Source of the DNA: a virus
Direction: 5' to 3' (one strand)
DNA length: 64,000 nt
Virus record (IMG/VR): IMGVR_UViG_3300030419_007131
Location: 101,066-165,065 of that record
A program made the position numbers and the translations under genes. This document shows, piece by piece, positions 53,781 to 61,040 of the stretch (the first letter of the stretch is position 1; each line of letters begins with the position of its first letter). The notes beneath the pieces are model-generated. The model was not told where the DNA came from and ran no database searches. It saw nothing but the letters and a program-made list of their open reading frames with translations.

Positions 53781-54380
53781 CTTTGTGATCTCCGCGACCT
53801 TCAACATTGCCTTGTTGCGGAGCTGCTCGAAATCATTGCTGTAGTAAGAGCGCGCATTCTCGGGAGTCTTCATCGTCCCAATTCTGAGAGCAAGGTCAAG
53901 CGTGCAATTAGGGTGCGAAACAAAGCGCTCCAAAGTGTAGGTGCGCGACAGCTCATCTTCACCTAAATCGGCATAAATCTCTTCAAGCAGTTTGCCGGGG
54001 GTGCGACTATTTTGCTTTTTGGATGACCACCAATAGTTGCCGCCGAAGAATGCCTGCATCATGCGCCAGTGCGAACGACTGTTGTTCTTGAAATACTTGC
54101 GGTAGACTTCCGTGTATTCCTTCTTCTTCAACTTGATGGTACCGTGCGCCAGCATCGTTGCCTTGAAAACGTAACCACGATGCTCCCAGAGTTCCTTTGC
54201 GGCATCTGGTGTAAGATTAGGATTCGCAGCCAAATACTCTTTGCCGAGACGGTACCAATGCTTTGAAATCGCTAGCTGCGTTTCAGCATCCGTAAAACGA
54301 TTCTTTGCGAGTCCGACGACTTCGCTGTTCTCCATGTTTTTGATGTTGTTCGCATAAGGCGAAGTGTAAACTGTAGGCAT
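53757..54380 (-). CDS. Early protein, helical
   Basis: A 207-residue, mostly helical protein rich in Lys, Tyr and Trp (AISKHWYRLGKEYLAANPNLTPDAAKELWEHRGYVFKATMLA, SHWRMMQAFFGGNYWWSSKKQ, RFVSHPNCTLDLALRIG). The repeated pattern H/NPN.T.d....L....  resembles helical repeat proteins. AGGAGA 6 nt before the ATG. Last gene of the MoxR-partner operon. Function unknown. Confidence 0.68.
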   Translation of the reverse strand: MPTVYTSPYANNIKNMENSEVVGLAKNRFTDAETQLAISKHWYRLGKEYLAANPNLTPDAAKELWEHRGYVFKATMLAHGTIKLKKKEYTEVYRKYFKNNSRSHWRMMQAFFGGNYWWSSKKQNSRTPGKLLEEIYADLGEDELSRTYTLERFVSHPNCTLDLALRIGTMKTPENARSYYSNDFEQLRNKAMLKVAEITKRESADSR

Positions 54381-54381
54381 T

Positions 54382-54615
54382 CTATTTCTCCTCGCTCGGC
54401 ATACTAAACGGGTCCACCGATGCGCTTGTTTGGTTGTTGGTTTGTGTTTCTTGTGCTGTCATAATCTTTTGCCAGCACCATTCGGCTGAACCGGCTTCCT
54501 GCTGCGCTTCCACGTTTGTTGGGTGACGCAGAAAGTCCATTTCCTGTTGGTCCCGATAGTTATCAAGAGCTATCAGGATGGTGGTCACTTCCTCGTCGGT
54601 TAGTTCAATCTTCAT
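54382..54615 (-). CDS. Small acidic early protein
   Basis: A 77-residue protein, MKIELTDEEVTTILIALDNYRDQQEMDFLRHPTN with a helical N-terminal half and a Gln/Thr/Ser-rich tail. Overlaps the upstream gene by 11 nt; 1 nt from the next. Similar LTxEEVxxIxxAL starts occur in many phage early genes. Function unknown. Confidence 0.66.
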   Translation of the reverse strand: MKIELTDEEVTTILIALDNYRDQQEMDFLRHPTNVEAQQEAGSAEWCWQKIMTAQETQTNNQTSASVDPFSMPSEEK

Positions 54616-54895
54616 TGGGAATAAACTCCGAATTCTTGAAAACTGCCGGGTGCATTATGTGGTCCGCGATTCCGCGAGCCTTCCCGACATGACACGAAGT
54701 GGTCATGGATTGAAACGAGCCGCCGGGGGATGTGAAGTCCCCCACAATCGTAACTCCAGACCGCGAGCGATGCCCAATCTTCAGCTTGTATGAAAACAGG
54801 CTTGTTCCGTCAGTGCACAGTGCTCCGGTGTGGGAAGCGGCGTTTTCGCCATCCTTCCACTTTTGAAGCACCTGTTCATTTCTTAGTCTACTCAT
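54605..54895 (-). CDS. Small early protein
   Basis: About 96 residues from the ATG at 54895, chosen because it is coupled to the end of the 31-codon gene upstream (ATGAGTAG overlap). ALCTDGTSLFSYKLKIGHRSRSGVTIVGDFTSPGGSFQSMTTSCHVGKARGIAD is strand-rich, with two Cys and two His that could bind a metal. Function unknown. Confidence 0.62.
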   Translation of the reverse strand: MSRLRNEQVLQKWKDGENAASHTGALCTDGTSLFSYKLKIGHRSRSGVTIVGDFTSPGGSFQSMTTSCHVGKARGIADHIMHPAVFKNSEFIPNED

Positions 54896-54983
54896 CAGTT
54901 TCTTCTTCCTCATCAAAAAGGGGAATATCGTAGTCTTCGTCAAATCCATAACGAAGGGAATGGCAATTGGTCCAAGGGTCCAT
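54888..54983 (-). CDS. 31-residue acidic peptide
   Basis: Short frame starting MDPWTNCHSLRYGF and ending in an acidic tail (LFDEEEETDE). Its stop overlaps the next start. Between two well-supported genes in an operon. A weak ribosome site lowers confidence. Confidence 0.45.
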   Translation of the reverse strand: MDPWTNCHSLRYGFDEDYDIPLFDEEEETDE

Positions 54984-55011
54984 TACTAAATCTTTCTAGT
55001 TATTGGTTGTT

Positions 55012-56304
55012 CTATTTTTCAGTGGGAACGACAACCATTCGTTCCGGCTTCGGATTGAAGTAGGGACGGTTGCCGTGGTACTCATCGGTAATCCACATGC
55101 GCTGGACTCGGCACGCAACCGGCTTCGGTGCTTCCATGTCGGTGCAGATGATAAGACCATCGAACCCGCCGGTTTCATTGACAAACTTCGTCGGAGCATC
55201 AAAGCAGGTTCCACCGTACATGGTGCGCTCGGTCTTGCGACTTTGACCTTTCTTCCAAACCCAATTCTTCTCAGGGTCAACGCGAGTGTCAAACGGAACC
55301 ACTGTGAACTCTGCAATCTTTGCCAGAGTATTCAACTCCGCGAAGAATGCGGTCAGCATAGCCTCGGAGACAGAGCCGGATTGGTCGATTGCAACCGCAA
55401 TCTTTGCTTGTCGAGTTGCCTTCTTGCCGGGATGCTGGTAAGGATAGCGCTTGTTGATCTTGCGAACCGTGCTGCGCTTGTTGGCCTTCTGGCTCTGCTT
55501 CACAAAGTAGCGAAGCACCTTGCGCCAGTCAACCTTCGTTGAGATAGACGCGATGATTTCCTTGCGGCAGTCAGCCGGAACACTTCCCCAACCTCGGCTG
55601 GAAGAGTTTGCCTCTTCAACAGCGTCCTTGATGAACTCCTTGACTCGCTCCTCGGCAATCTGCTTTGTCTGCTCGTCCATTTCGTCCCAGCCGGAGTGGT
55701 CATCGAAAGAGTCCATTCCGTCCAGGGGGTTTCCGTTGCCGTTGCCCTGTCCTTGACCTTGACCTTCGCCATCACCTTGACCTTCGCCATTACCTTCGCC
55801 CTCGGGCGGGTCCTTCTGCATCTTGCGAAGTTCGCGAAGATAGTGCTCGGCAGTCTTGTGGGGCTCAAGGTGTTCAAACGGAGCCTTCCCAGGGAAGCAA
55901 GCACCCTCGGGAAGGTTCGGCAGGTTGCCGTTGATTGCAAGGTCCATCGCAATGTTGTGAATCTTGCGCTCGCTGGGTGCCATGTCGCGGAACGACAGAA
56001 AGCGGCCACCAGTAACATGCTGAAACACGATGTGATAGAATTCGTGCTTGAGAATGTCCTTGCGACACTCATCAGTCATGTTCGCAAAGAATTTCGGATT
56101 GTAGAGCATCTGCAACTTGCCCTCTTCGGTCACAGTCACACCAGCAGTCGGAATCGCGTTGCTTGCACGCTTATCCATCCGGCGCGAAAGCGCAGCGAAG
56201 AAAGGTTCGTCCATCAGCAGACGGTGAACATGGACATTTAGGTCGAAAGCAGACACATCCACTTCCTCGGTTTCGGCTACTTCGTTGTTAGCTGGCTCGG
56301 TCAT
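55012..56304 (-). CDS. VWA-like/zincin protein (DUF2201 type), MoxR partner
   Basis: About 430 residues from the ATG at 56304, which has GGAGG 8 nt upstream; an ATG 15 nt earlier would destroy that spacing. The N-terminal domain has DILKHEFYHIVFQHVTGGR (HExxHxxxxH, about 85-100), typical of the DUF2201 putative metallopeptidase domain. A Gly/Gln-rich linker follows (GQGDGEGQGQG). The C-terminal VWA-like domain starts at KIAVAIDQSGSVSEAMLTAFFAEL (MIDAS D-x-S-x-S about 305). Such proteins pair with MoxR AAA+ ATPases, as here with the gene at 56399. Its promoter is at 56330. Confidence 0.85.
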   Translation of the reverse strand: MTEPANNEVAETEEVDVSAFDLNVHVHRLLMDEPFFAALSRRMDKRASNAIPTAGVTVTEEGKLQMLYNPKFFANMTDECRKDILKHEFYHIVFQHVTGGRFLSFRDMAPSERKIHNIAMDLAINGNLPNLPEGACFPGKAPFEHLEPHKTAEHYLRELRKMQKDPPEGEGNGEGQGDGEGQGQGQGNGNGNPLDGMDSFDDHSGWDEMDEQTKQIAEERVKEFIKDAVEEANSSSRGWGSVPADCRKEIIASISTKVDWRKVLRYFVKQSQKANKRSTVRKINKRYPYQHPGKKATRQAKIAVAIDQSGSVSEAMLTAFFAELNTLAKIAEFTVVPFDTRVDPEKNWVWKKGQSRKTERTMYGGTCFDAPTKFVNETGGFDGLIICTDMEAPKPVACRVQRMWITDEYHGNRPYFNPKPERMVVVPTEK

Positions 56305-56329
56305 TGAGCGTTCCTCCATTGTTAACTAT

Positions 56330-56358
56330 AGTATAGCAGAAAAGTGGTGGCCTGTCAA
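56330..56358 (-). promoter_or_regulatory. Early sigma70-type promoter
   Basis: TTGACA (56353-56358), 17-bp spacer, TATACT (56330-56335). The -35 hexamer is part of the 3' arm of the terminator hairpin that ends the moxR transcript, so read-through transcription and promoter function share the same bases. Confidence 0.92.
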
Positions 56359-56395
56359 GCGCGGATTGGACAAGTTCACTTGACAGGCCGCCCAC
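56337..56395 (-). terminator. Hairpin terminator merged with promoter
   Basis: Minus-strand RNA: GTGGGCGGCCTGTCAAG - 19-nt loop - CTTGACAGGCCACCAC, 15-16 bp with one small imperfection, then TTTTCTG. It follows the moxR stop by 3 nt. The arm GGCCTGTCAAG (56349-56359 on the plus strand) is an exact inverted repeat of 56379-56389. Could also be an operator over the -35 box. Confidence 0.72.
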
Positions 56396-56398
56396 TAA

Positions 56399-57460
56399 TC
56401 AGCATTTGTCGCCAGTAAGGATTTCAACAAGGTAGTTGCCGACTGCTCGGCCTTTCTTGTCCTTTGTGGAATGGAAAGCAATTGCGTTGTCCTGATTCGC
56501 CTGACCAATCACGGTCCAGAGCTTCATGGCAGGCTCGGACGGCAAAAACATGAAGTATGCCGCGAGGTTTTGCAGTTCGCCCTCGTTCAGAGCATTCGCA
56601 AATCGCTCACTTGCTGCCATCTTGTCAATGAGAGCGCAGTGCTGGTTCAGGTCAACATCGGGAGTCTTTCCCTTGTCCAAAACATCGGAAATGGTGATAA
56701 CCTTGCTGTAGTTGGCAACGAAGTCGTTGAAGGACACCGCAGCCTCGAATCCGAGGTAAGCCGAAGCCAACGCAAACACAGCCGGGTTAGACTGTCCAGC
56801 TTCCAGAAGGCACGCAGCCGAAACAGTGTCGGAGAAGCGTGCCCAGGAACGACGCGAAGGATAAACCTTGTTCGGCTCCGGGTCGTCGTTGTGCTCAAGG
56901 TGCTCGGTGTTGTTCCGAATGAAGTCGGTAACGAGTGGCTCGCAGTTATCGGCAGCCCACGCAATCCAGTCATCAATTGAAGGTTCAACATCGAACACGG
57001 TGTAACGGTCCAGTTCAGCCGGGTCCATTTCGCCCACCTGATAGGAAGCCGCACCCGCGTGGGTTCCACCATTCACCGCAGCGAAAATCAGGGTGTCGGG
57101 GTGAAGCGCGTGACCTGCCAGCTTGCGCGAGTCGCACAACTCAAAAATGCCCTGTCGTACTTCCAGGGTTGCACGGTCAACCTCATCGAGGAAGAGGACG
57201 ACGCCATTATCGCACGCAGTGGCGAACCAGTCTGGAGGACAAAAGGAAGTCACCCCTTCGTCCACAGTCGGCAGACCCAAAAGGTCGCCTTCCGTCATCT
57301 GGCTAGCCCGTCGTTCGACGATGGGCAGTCCCAGGGCTTCCGCGTACTGGTAAACCACAGAAGACTTACCAATGCCGTGGCGACCACGAAGCAGGACAGG
57401 GTGATTCGCACTTGTAACGTGCGGGAGGACGAGGAGAAGATTCTTGAAATCAATTGCCAT
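56399..57460 (-). CDS. moxR: MoxR-type AAA+ ATPase
   Basis: A 353-residue AAA+ protein. VLLRGRHGIGKSSVVYQYAEALGLPIVERRASQMTEGDLLGLP (Walker A about 24-36) and NGVVLFLDEVDRATLEVRQGIFELCDSRKLAGHALHPDTLIFAAVNGG (Walker B, sensor 1, about 86-133) are standard MoxR blocks; MDPAELDRYTVFDVEP is the sensor/arginine-finger region. MoxR ATPases act with VWA proteins as chaperones that insert cofactors or remodel complexes; here the VWA/zincin partner is the next gene. AAGGA precedes the ATG; own promoter at 57507. Confidence 0.87.
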   Translation of the reverse strand: MAIDFKNLLLVLPHVTSANHPVLLRGRHGIGKSSVVYQYAEALGLPIVERRASQMTEGDLLGLPTVDEGVTSFCPPDWFATACDNGVVLFLDEVDRATLEVRQGIFELCDSRKLAGHALHPDTLIFAAVNGGTHAGAASYQVGEMDPAELDRYTVFDVEPSIDDWIAWAADNCEPLVTDFIRNNTEHLEHNDDPEPNKVYPSRRSWARFSDTVSAACLLEAGQSNPAVFALASAYLGFEAAVSFNDFVANYSKVITISDVLDKGKTPDVDLNQHCALIDKMAASERFANALNEGELQNLAAYFMFLPSEPAMKLWTVIGQANQDNAIAFHSTKDKKGRAVGNYLVEILTGDKC

Positions 57461-57506
57461 TTTAGTTCCTTGTTAGTGGGGCCTCTCAACCCCGTCCATT
57501 ATCTAT

Positions 57507-57535
57507 ATAGTACCATACCTGACCGCTGAAGTCAA
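57507..57535 (-). promoter_or_regulatory. Early sigma70-type promoter
   Basis: TTGACT (57530-57535), 17-bp spacer, TACTAT (57507-57512) on the minus strand, then a GGGG/CCCC leader hairpin and the moxR ATG at 57460. Confidence 0.88.
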
Positions 57536-57558
57536 GCAAAATAATCATCACTTATATA

Positions 57559-58419
57559 CTAACTATCATTGTCCGGAAGTTCGGGATCTTTCATTTCAGA
57601 AAGTTCAATCTCGCCATTTACGTATTGCTGAAGCTGCTTCCTTTGCGAGTCATCGAAGGTTCTGAAATCCCTCTCCGTCTGCTCCTGTGGGGCAGCAAAG
57701 TGAACCTTTGTGGCCTTCTTCACTCCCTTCGGGGACACGAAAGCGTCTCCACTGAAATCACTCTGACCTCTTGAAACCACTTCCCAATCCACATTGGTCA
57801 AGCGTTCCTGCCGGTCCAACTTCTGGTTATACCAGCCAGCCATTCCGGCACGCGGGACAAGACCGGGAATACAAGGAAGAGTAATACCGACTGCTTTGTA
57901 GTAAGGCAGCTCAGCGAGGCTCGCCCCAATGCGCTCAAAGGACGCAATAGTTGTTGAGTGTAGCCAAAGATTAGTTCCAGGGATGCCGTGATAGTGGGTA
58001 AGACCTTCACCAAACACACTTTGCATTACCAGCCCAACGGGAGGAACATAACCTTCATTGTCCGGATAGTGGTAGTGATCGCGATCATGATACGACGCAT
58101 CCTTGCAACGCACCAAAGCGCCAACTCCCAGACCAACATCACTTGCCCACTTGACAAGCGCGGTGCGCCACAAAACAAGGTCATCATGAAAGAGCGACTT
58201 GTGCGCCTTCATTGTATCGCAACCGGCGCGAGTGTGTCCGCTTTCATCACAGTAGCCACAAATCTTTGGCTTTGCCTTGCGGTCAAGGATTCTCTGCCAT
58301 TCGCGACCCCTGTAACTGGTGGGGTCGTCCTCCCACGCTTTTTTCAGTGTGGGGCAACTCGTTTTATTGTGCCCGTTTTCGTAGCAAACACCGCATCGGA
58401 CTGTTCCACTCCAACTCAT
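57559..58419 (-). CDS. Double zinc-knuckle (CCHC) early protein
   Basis: A 286-residue protein. CGVCYENGHNKTSC (about 9-22) and CGYCDESGHTRAGC (about 54-67) are two C-x2-C-x4-H-x4-C zinc knuckles, as in RNA- or single-strand-DNA-binding proteins. The rest is soluble, with VRCKDASYHDRDHYHYPDNEGYVPPVGLVMQSVFGEGLTHYHGIPGTNLWLHSTTIASFERI, resembling the SH3-like GDLV group in its V.......GLV...  pattern. Likely an early RNA-binding regulator. Its promoter is at 58465. Confidence 0.75.
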   Translation of the reverse strand: MSWSGTVRCGVCYENGHNKTSCPTLKKAWEDDPTSYRGREWQRILDRKAKPKICGYCDESGHTRAGCDTMKAHKSLFHDDLVLWRTALVKWASDVGLGVGALVRCKDASYHDRDHYHYPDNEGYVPPVGLVMQSVFGEGLTHYHGIPGTNLWLHSTTIASFERIGASLAELPYYKAVGITLPCIPGLVPRAGMAGWYNQKLDRQERLTNVDWEVVSRGQSDFSGDAFVSPKGVKKATKVHFAAPQEQTERDFRTFDDSQRKQLQQYVNGEIELSEMKDPELPDNDS

Positions 58420-58464
58420 GTTTTTCTCTCCCGTGTGGGGGTTCTATCTCTAGCTTCTGATTAT

Positions 58465-58493
58465 ATCATAGCACGTTTAGGGTGTGCTGTCAA
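58465..58493 (-). promoter_or_regulatory. Early sigma70-type promoter
   Basis: TTGACA (58488-58493), 17-bp spacer, TATGAT (58465-58470) on the minus strand, 45 nt before the ATG of the zinc-knuckle gene. The 167 bp upstream of it (58494-58660) contain no supported gene, only a 28-codon frame without a ribosome site and a weak GCAAC/GTTGC hairpin. Confidence 0.9.
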
Positions 58494-58660
58494 CCACTAT
58501 CTGTCATTTGATAAAAGGGGGGCAACCGCTTTTCAGGTGTTGCTACCTAGACAACTTTCAACATATTTCGCGACTTGGCTCCGTTCAATACTTCCGCGTG
58601 CACGCTGGGATTCATGGTTGTCATTGAATCCATTTATTACGTTTTATTCACCCCTTGTTG

Positions 58661-59269
58661 TTACTTTCGCTTTTTGGCCTTCTTCAGCCATCGTTCTTCC
58701 GTCCAAATCGGAGCGGCTGCCCCAATGGGCAAAACCTGGATTGGCTTGGCCCCTTTCGCATGGGAACTCACATGCTCGGCGTTGCCGTATTTTAGGATGA
58801 TGCAGAGCTGTCCTTTGTGGGTGCGGGCACCTGTACGAAAAACAGCAGTCCCTCCAACTGGAAACTTGCATTCCCCCTGAATGTTTCGAATTACACCAGC
58901 CGCGTACTTGTTGAGTACGAGCTTGTTATATTCCTTCTGAGAGGGAGGACCGGCGCACCGGACTCCCTCGGTCGTCAGATACTTCCAAACGATGTTGCCG
59001 TAGTATCCCGTCTTGCGGTAATACTGGAGGGCGATGTTGAACTTCTCTTCCTTTTCTTCGTTCCAGTCTTGTGTCCACGTTGCACGGGACTTCAAAGCCT
59101 CATCAGACCATCGGCCTTCGACCTGTTGCAATACCTCTTCTTGACGCGGCGATAAAGTGCCACGCTTCTTGAGTTGTTCTTCAAGAGATTGCATGAACCC
59201 AAAATCCCAGTCACTCTCATCACCGGCAATTGAGATTCGCCCCATCACGTTATTGATTCGTTCAAGCAT
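58661..59269 (-). CDS. Early protein, helical with SH3-like end
   Basis: About 202 residues from the ATG at 59269 (GAAGGG upstream; an earlier in-frame ATG lacks spacing). A helical first half (FMQSLEEQLKKRGTLSPRQEEVLQQVEGRWSDEALKSR, WNEEKEEKFNIALQYYRKTGYYGNIVWKYL) and a C-terminal strand-rich part (FPVGGTAVFRTGARTHKGQLCIILKYGNAE) that recalls the GDLV group. LSPRQxEVLxxVExRW is a common phage helical motif. Function unknown. Confidence 0.7.
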   Translation of the reverse strand: MLERINNVMGRISIAGDESDWDFGFMQSLEEQLKKRGTLSPRQEEVLQQVEGRWSDEALKSRATWTQDWNEEKEEKFNIALQYYRKTGYYGNIVWKYLTTEGVRCAGPPSQKEYNKLVLNKYAAGVIRNIQGECKFPVGGTAVFRTGARTHKGQLCIILKYGNAEHVSSHAKGAKPIQVLPIGAAAPIWTEERWLKKAKKRK

Positions 59270-59296
59270 GGTGTTCCCTTCGTCCACTGTCTCTAT

Positions 59297-59325
59297 ATAC
59301 TACCATAGTCCAGCCCGCTTGTCAA
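59297..59325 (-). promoter_or_regulatory. Early sigma70-type promoter
   Basis: TTGACA (59320-59325), 17-bp spacer, TAGTAT (59297-59302). The TGA stop of the SWIM-type gene upstream lies within the -35 hexamer, an extreme economy of sequence. Confidence 0.9.
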
Positions 59326-59678
59326 CCCTCAATCAAGATTTTAAGGTTTGTGATATGCTTGCACTTTCCACGAAACTGGAATCCAGAGCACTGACACTTC
59401 CACTTGTCACCCTGCTTTGTCACTGTGTAGACCTTGCCTTTCGAGCCCTTGACCTCAATGGTCTGGATGGGTTCTTCGGAGTAATTGGAATCCCAATACT
59501 TTCGGGCTTCAGTGCCCCAGCAAAAGAAGCCTTCAATGTCTTCTCGCGTAGTCTCAGGGGGCACTTCAATATGAACCCCGCCGGAGCCTGCGTAAGTCTT
59601 GCCGGAAATAGGCGCAACCCAAACTGCGGGAGGCCACGGCACGATGTAGCGATTGTCAGGCGTCGTTTTGGGAGGCAT
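59322..59678 (-). CDS. SWIM-type zinc-finger protein
   Basis: About 118 residues from the ATG at 59678 (MPPKTTPDNRYIV). The C terminus KGKVYTVTKQGDKWKCQCSGFQFRGKCKHITNLKILIEG has the CxC-xn-CxH SWIM zinc-finger motif (about 96-109). The N-terminal half is compact with many Trp and Pro residues. SWIM fingers bind DNA or proteins. The start overlaps the preceding gene by 23 nt. The stop lies in the next promoter's -35 box. Confidence 0.72.
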   Translation of the reverse strand: MPPKTTPDNRYIVPWPPAVWVAPISGKTYAGSGGVHIEVPPETTREDIEGFFCWGTEARKYWDSNYSEEPIQTIEVKGSKGKVYTVTKQGDKWKCQCSGFQFRGKCKHITNLKILIEG

Positions 59679-59874
59679 ACTCGGCAGCCAATCGGTCAAA
59701 GGTTTCGCGCTGAAAAGCCTCAATGCTGAAATACTCCTCATTGAGAGTATCCCAATAAACACCAGCCGAGGCTAGCATCTCTTCTACTTCTTCGCCTAGA
59801 CTGCCTGAAGCAATCCTGTCTTCTGTTAGACGCTCCAAAGCTGCCTTTTCCAAACTTAGAATTCCGTCAATCAT
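59656..59874 (-). CDS. Small early protein, helical
   Basis: 72 residues from the ATG at 59874 (CGGAGGA 7 nt upstream; overlaps the previous stop as ATGA-like). MIDGILSLEKAALERLTEDRIASGSLGEEVEEMLASAGVYWDTLNEEYFSIEAFQRETFDRLAAEYASQ is helical and acidic. Driven by the promoter at 59914. Function unknown. Confidence 0.66.
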   Translation of the reverse strand: MIDGILSLEKAALERLTEDRIASGSLGEEVEEMLASAGVYWDTLNEEYFSIEAFQRETFDRLAAEYASQNDA

Positions 59875-60203
59875 TAGTTGTCCTCCGGTAGGGTCCTGTT
59901 TGACTCTCCCTCTACTATAACACCCAAGAGGGGCGTTGTCAAGCATGAATCTTCAAAGTCCACATCGAGCTGGATGAAATATTCATCTATCGCCTGCTGC
60001 GCCGACTGCACAGTGGGTTCTGTATTCCAAGGGAGAGGTTCAATCTCAGGAATACAGATCGGTTTAGTGAGATTGTAGACTTCCACTTCGCGGCCTCCCA
60101 ACCAAATACATAAATAAATGTCGCGCTCTACTGTAACTAGTTCTGCGCCATCGACAAGGTTCAAAAGATCAATAGCATTCCAAGAGCAATTTTTAATCGT
60201 CAT
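59874..60203 (-). CDS. Small early protein
   Basis: A 109-residue protein. MTIKNCSWNAIDLLNLVDGAELVTVERDIYLCIWLGGREVEVYNLTKPICIPEIEPLPW has strands and a helix, and an acidic tail. An internal early promoter (59914-59942) lies in its 3' codons. It overlaps the array gene by 11 nt. Function unknown. Confidence 0.6.
   Translation of the reverse strand: MTIKNCSWNAIDLLNLVDGAELVTVERDIYLCIWLGGREVEVYNLTKPICIPEIEPLPWNTEPTVQSAQQAIDEYFIQLDVDFEDSCLTTPLLGVIVEGESNRTLPEDN
59914..59942 (-). promoter_or_regulatory. Early sigma70-type promoter, inside a gene
   Basis: TTGACA (59937-59942), 17-bp spacer, TATAGT (59914-59919), lying inside the 3' coding part of the gene above and pointing into the 59874 gene. 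Confidence 0.88.
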
Positions 60204-60411
60204 GTTCTTCTATCTCCACCATTTCTAAATCCGCGAGTTGAAAGTTTTCCTTCTCGCTAAACCAATACCGCTCCTGGTTCGTGACATTCAACATTCGTAC
60301 AAGACAACGACGTTCATATACCTCTTTCACCTCAAACAGGTGGCGGGAGTATTTCTCCATCCAGTCTATCGTCGGGTTGGGAATCAGTTCCACAATGTCA
60401 CCCGGCTTCAT
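60193..60411 (-). CDS. GDLV-family protein
   Basis: 72 residues from the ATG at 60411 (a 19-codon upstream extension is unlike the family). MKPGDIVELIPNPTIDWMEKYSRHLFEVKEVYERRCLVRMLN resembles its upstream neighbour (PTxDWMExY shared), so the two are recent duplicates. C-terminal end FQLADLEMVEIEEHDD. 14-nt overlap at its start. Confidence 0.7.
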   Translation of the reverse strand: MKPGDIVELIPNPTIDWMEKYSRHLFEVKEVYERRCLVRMLNVTNQERYWFSEKENFQLADLEMVEIEEHDD

Positions 60412-60592
60412 CAGCCAGTTCCAGATTGGCTTTGCCGATAATCCACACCCATTCGGGAACGCTTCCAATCATCTTCAGTTCCACCCCAGTTTCCGTAGGA
60501 AAATCAAGGACTTGAAAGGTCTTGTCCCGATAGTTCTCCATCCAATCCACGGTGGGTTTTTCAATCAACTTTACAATATCACCGACCTTCAC
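60398..60592 (-). CDS. GDLV-family protein
   Basis: 64 residues, GTG start at 60592. MKVGDIVKLIEKPTVDWMENYRDKTFQVLDFPTETGVELKMIG; closest visible relative is the gene at 60193 (PTVDWMENY versus PTIDWMEKY). Ends ANLELADEAG. 14-nt overlaps at both ends. Inferred SH3-like barrel; function unknown. Confidence 0.74.
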   Translation of the reverse strand: MKVGDIVKLIEKPTVDWMENYRDKTFQVLDFPTETGVELKMIGSVPEWVWIIGKANLELADEAG

Positions 60593-60773
60593 TTACCAAC
60601 TCCAAATCTCTCGCTCTGTATGAGCCATGATCTCTACCTTTATTTTCGTGCCACCATTCTATAACTTTGAATTCATGAGTGCCGGGGATTTCCCGCACGA
60701 TTATTCCAAGCCAGCCGCCCCAATCGTCATGATGGGTGGAGGTCCGATACTTTACCAAGTCACCGACTTTCAT
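60579..60773 (-). CDS. GDLV-family protein
   Basis: 64 residues from an ATG. MKVGDLVKYRTSTHHDDWGGWLGIIVREIPGTHEFKVIEWW has the full pattern GDLV...WLGIIVRE......  V.EWW, ending LELVSEGR. The next gene upstream (60760) shares WLGLIIGE and a similar middle, so these two are also close paralogues. Confidence 0.75.
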   Translation of the reverse strand: MKVGDLVKYRTSTHHDDWGGWLGIIVREIPGTHEFKVIEWWHENKGRDHGSYRARDLELVSEGR

Positions 60774-60954
60774 TTACCAATACCAATTCCTCGGGCATGT
60801 GATTGACTGTCTCCACTGCGCCGTCGTCGGAGCATACCCACTGCACCGCTTTATGTTCTCCGTCAGTAGGCTCGCCAATTATAAGTCCCAGCCAAGCATT
60901 AAAATTTTCGTTCTCGTGCCGAGGGCGGCATCTTACCAAGTCACCGATTTTCAT
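60760..60954 (-). CDS. GDLV-family protein
   Basis: 64 residues from an ATG with an ATGA overlap upstream. MKIGDLVRCRPRHENENFNAWLGLIIGEPTDGEHKAVQWV, ending LVLVNESR. Full family pattern. The same length as the gene at 60579. Confidence 0.75.
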   Translation of the reverse strand: MKIGDLVRCRPRHENENFNAWLGLIIGEPTDGEHKAVQWVCSDDGAVETVNHMPEELVLVNESR

Positions 60955-61040
60955 TCTTCATCCTTCCGTGGGGCACCCAAAAACCAAACCAACCCATAAA
61001 ACACAACTGTGACGGCCCAAGTTATGAGGTTATGCTTCAT
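60951..61040 (-). CDS. 29-residue membrane peptide
   Basis: MKHNLITWAV followed by hydrophobic TVVLYGLVWFLGAP and a charged end RKDEE: a single membrane span. ATGA overlaps at both ends tie it into the array. Its position inside a run of soluble GDLV proteins suggests it is translated together with them. Confidence 0.5.
   Translation of the reverse strand: MKHNLITWAVTVVFYGLVWFLGAPRKDEE

Noticed and set aside
55740-55810. Tandem short repeats considered as a regulatory repeat
   Set aside because: They encode the Gly/Gln/Glu linker between two domains of the VWA protein.
55696-56241. Plus-strand frames opposite the VWA/zincin gene
   Set aside because: Mirror of the Gly/Gln/Glu-rich linker; no ribosome site; the minus-strand gene has clear domains.
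58494-58660. A 28-codon minus-strand frame before the zinc-knuckle promoter
   Set aside because: No Shine-Dalgarno sequence, no coupling to neighbours and unremarkable composition.
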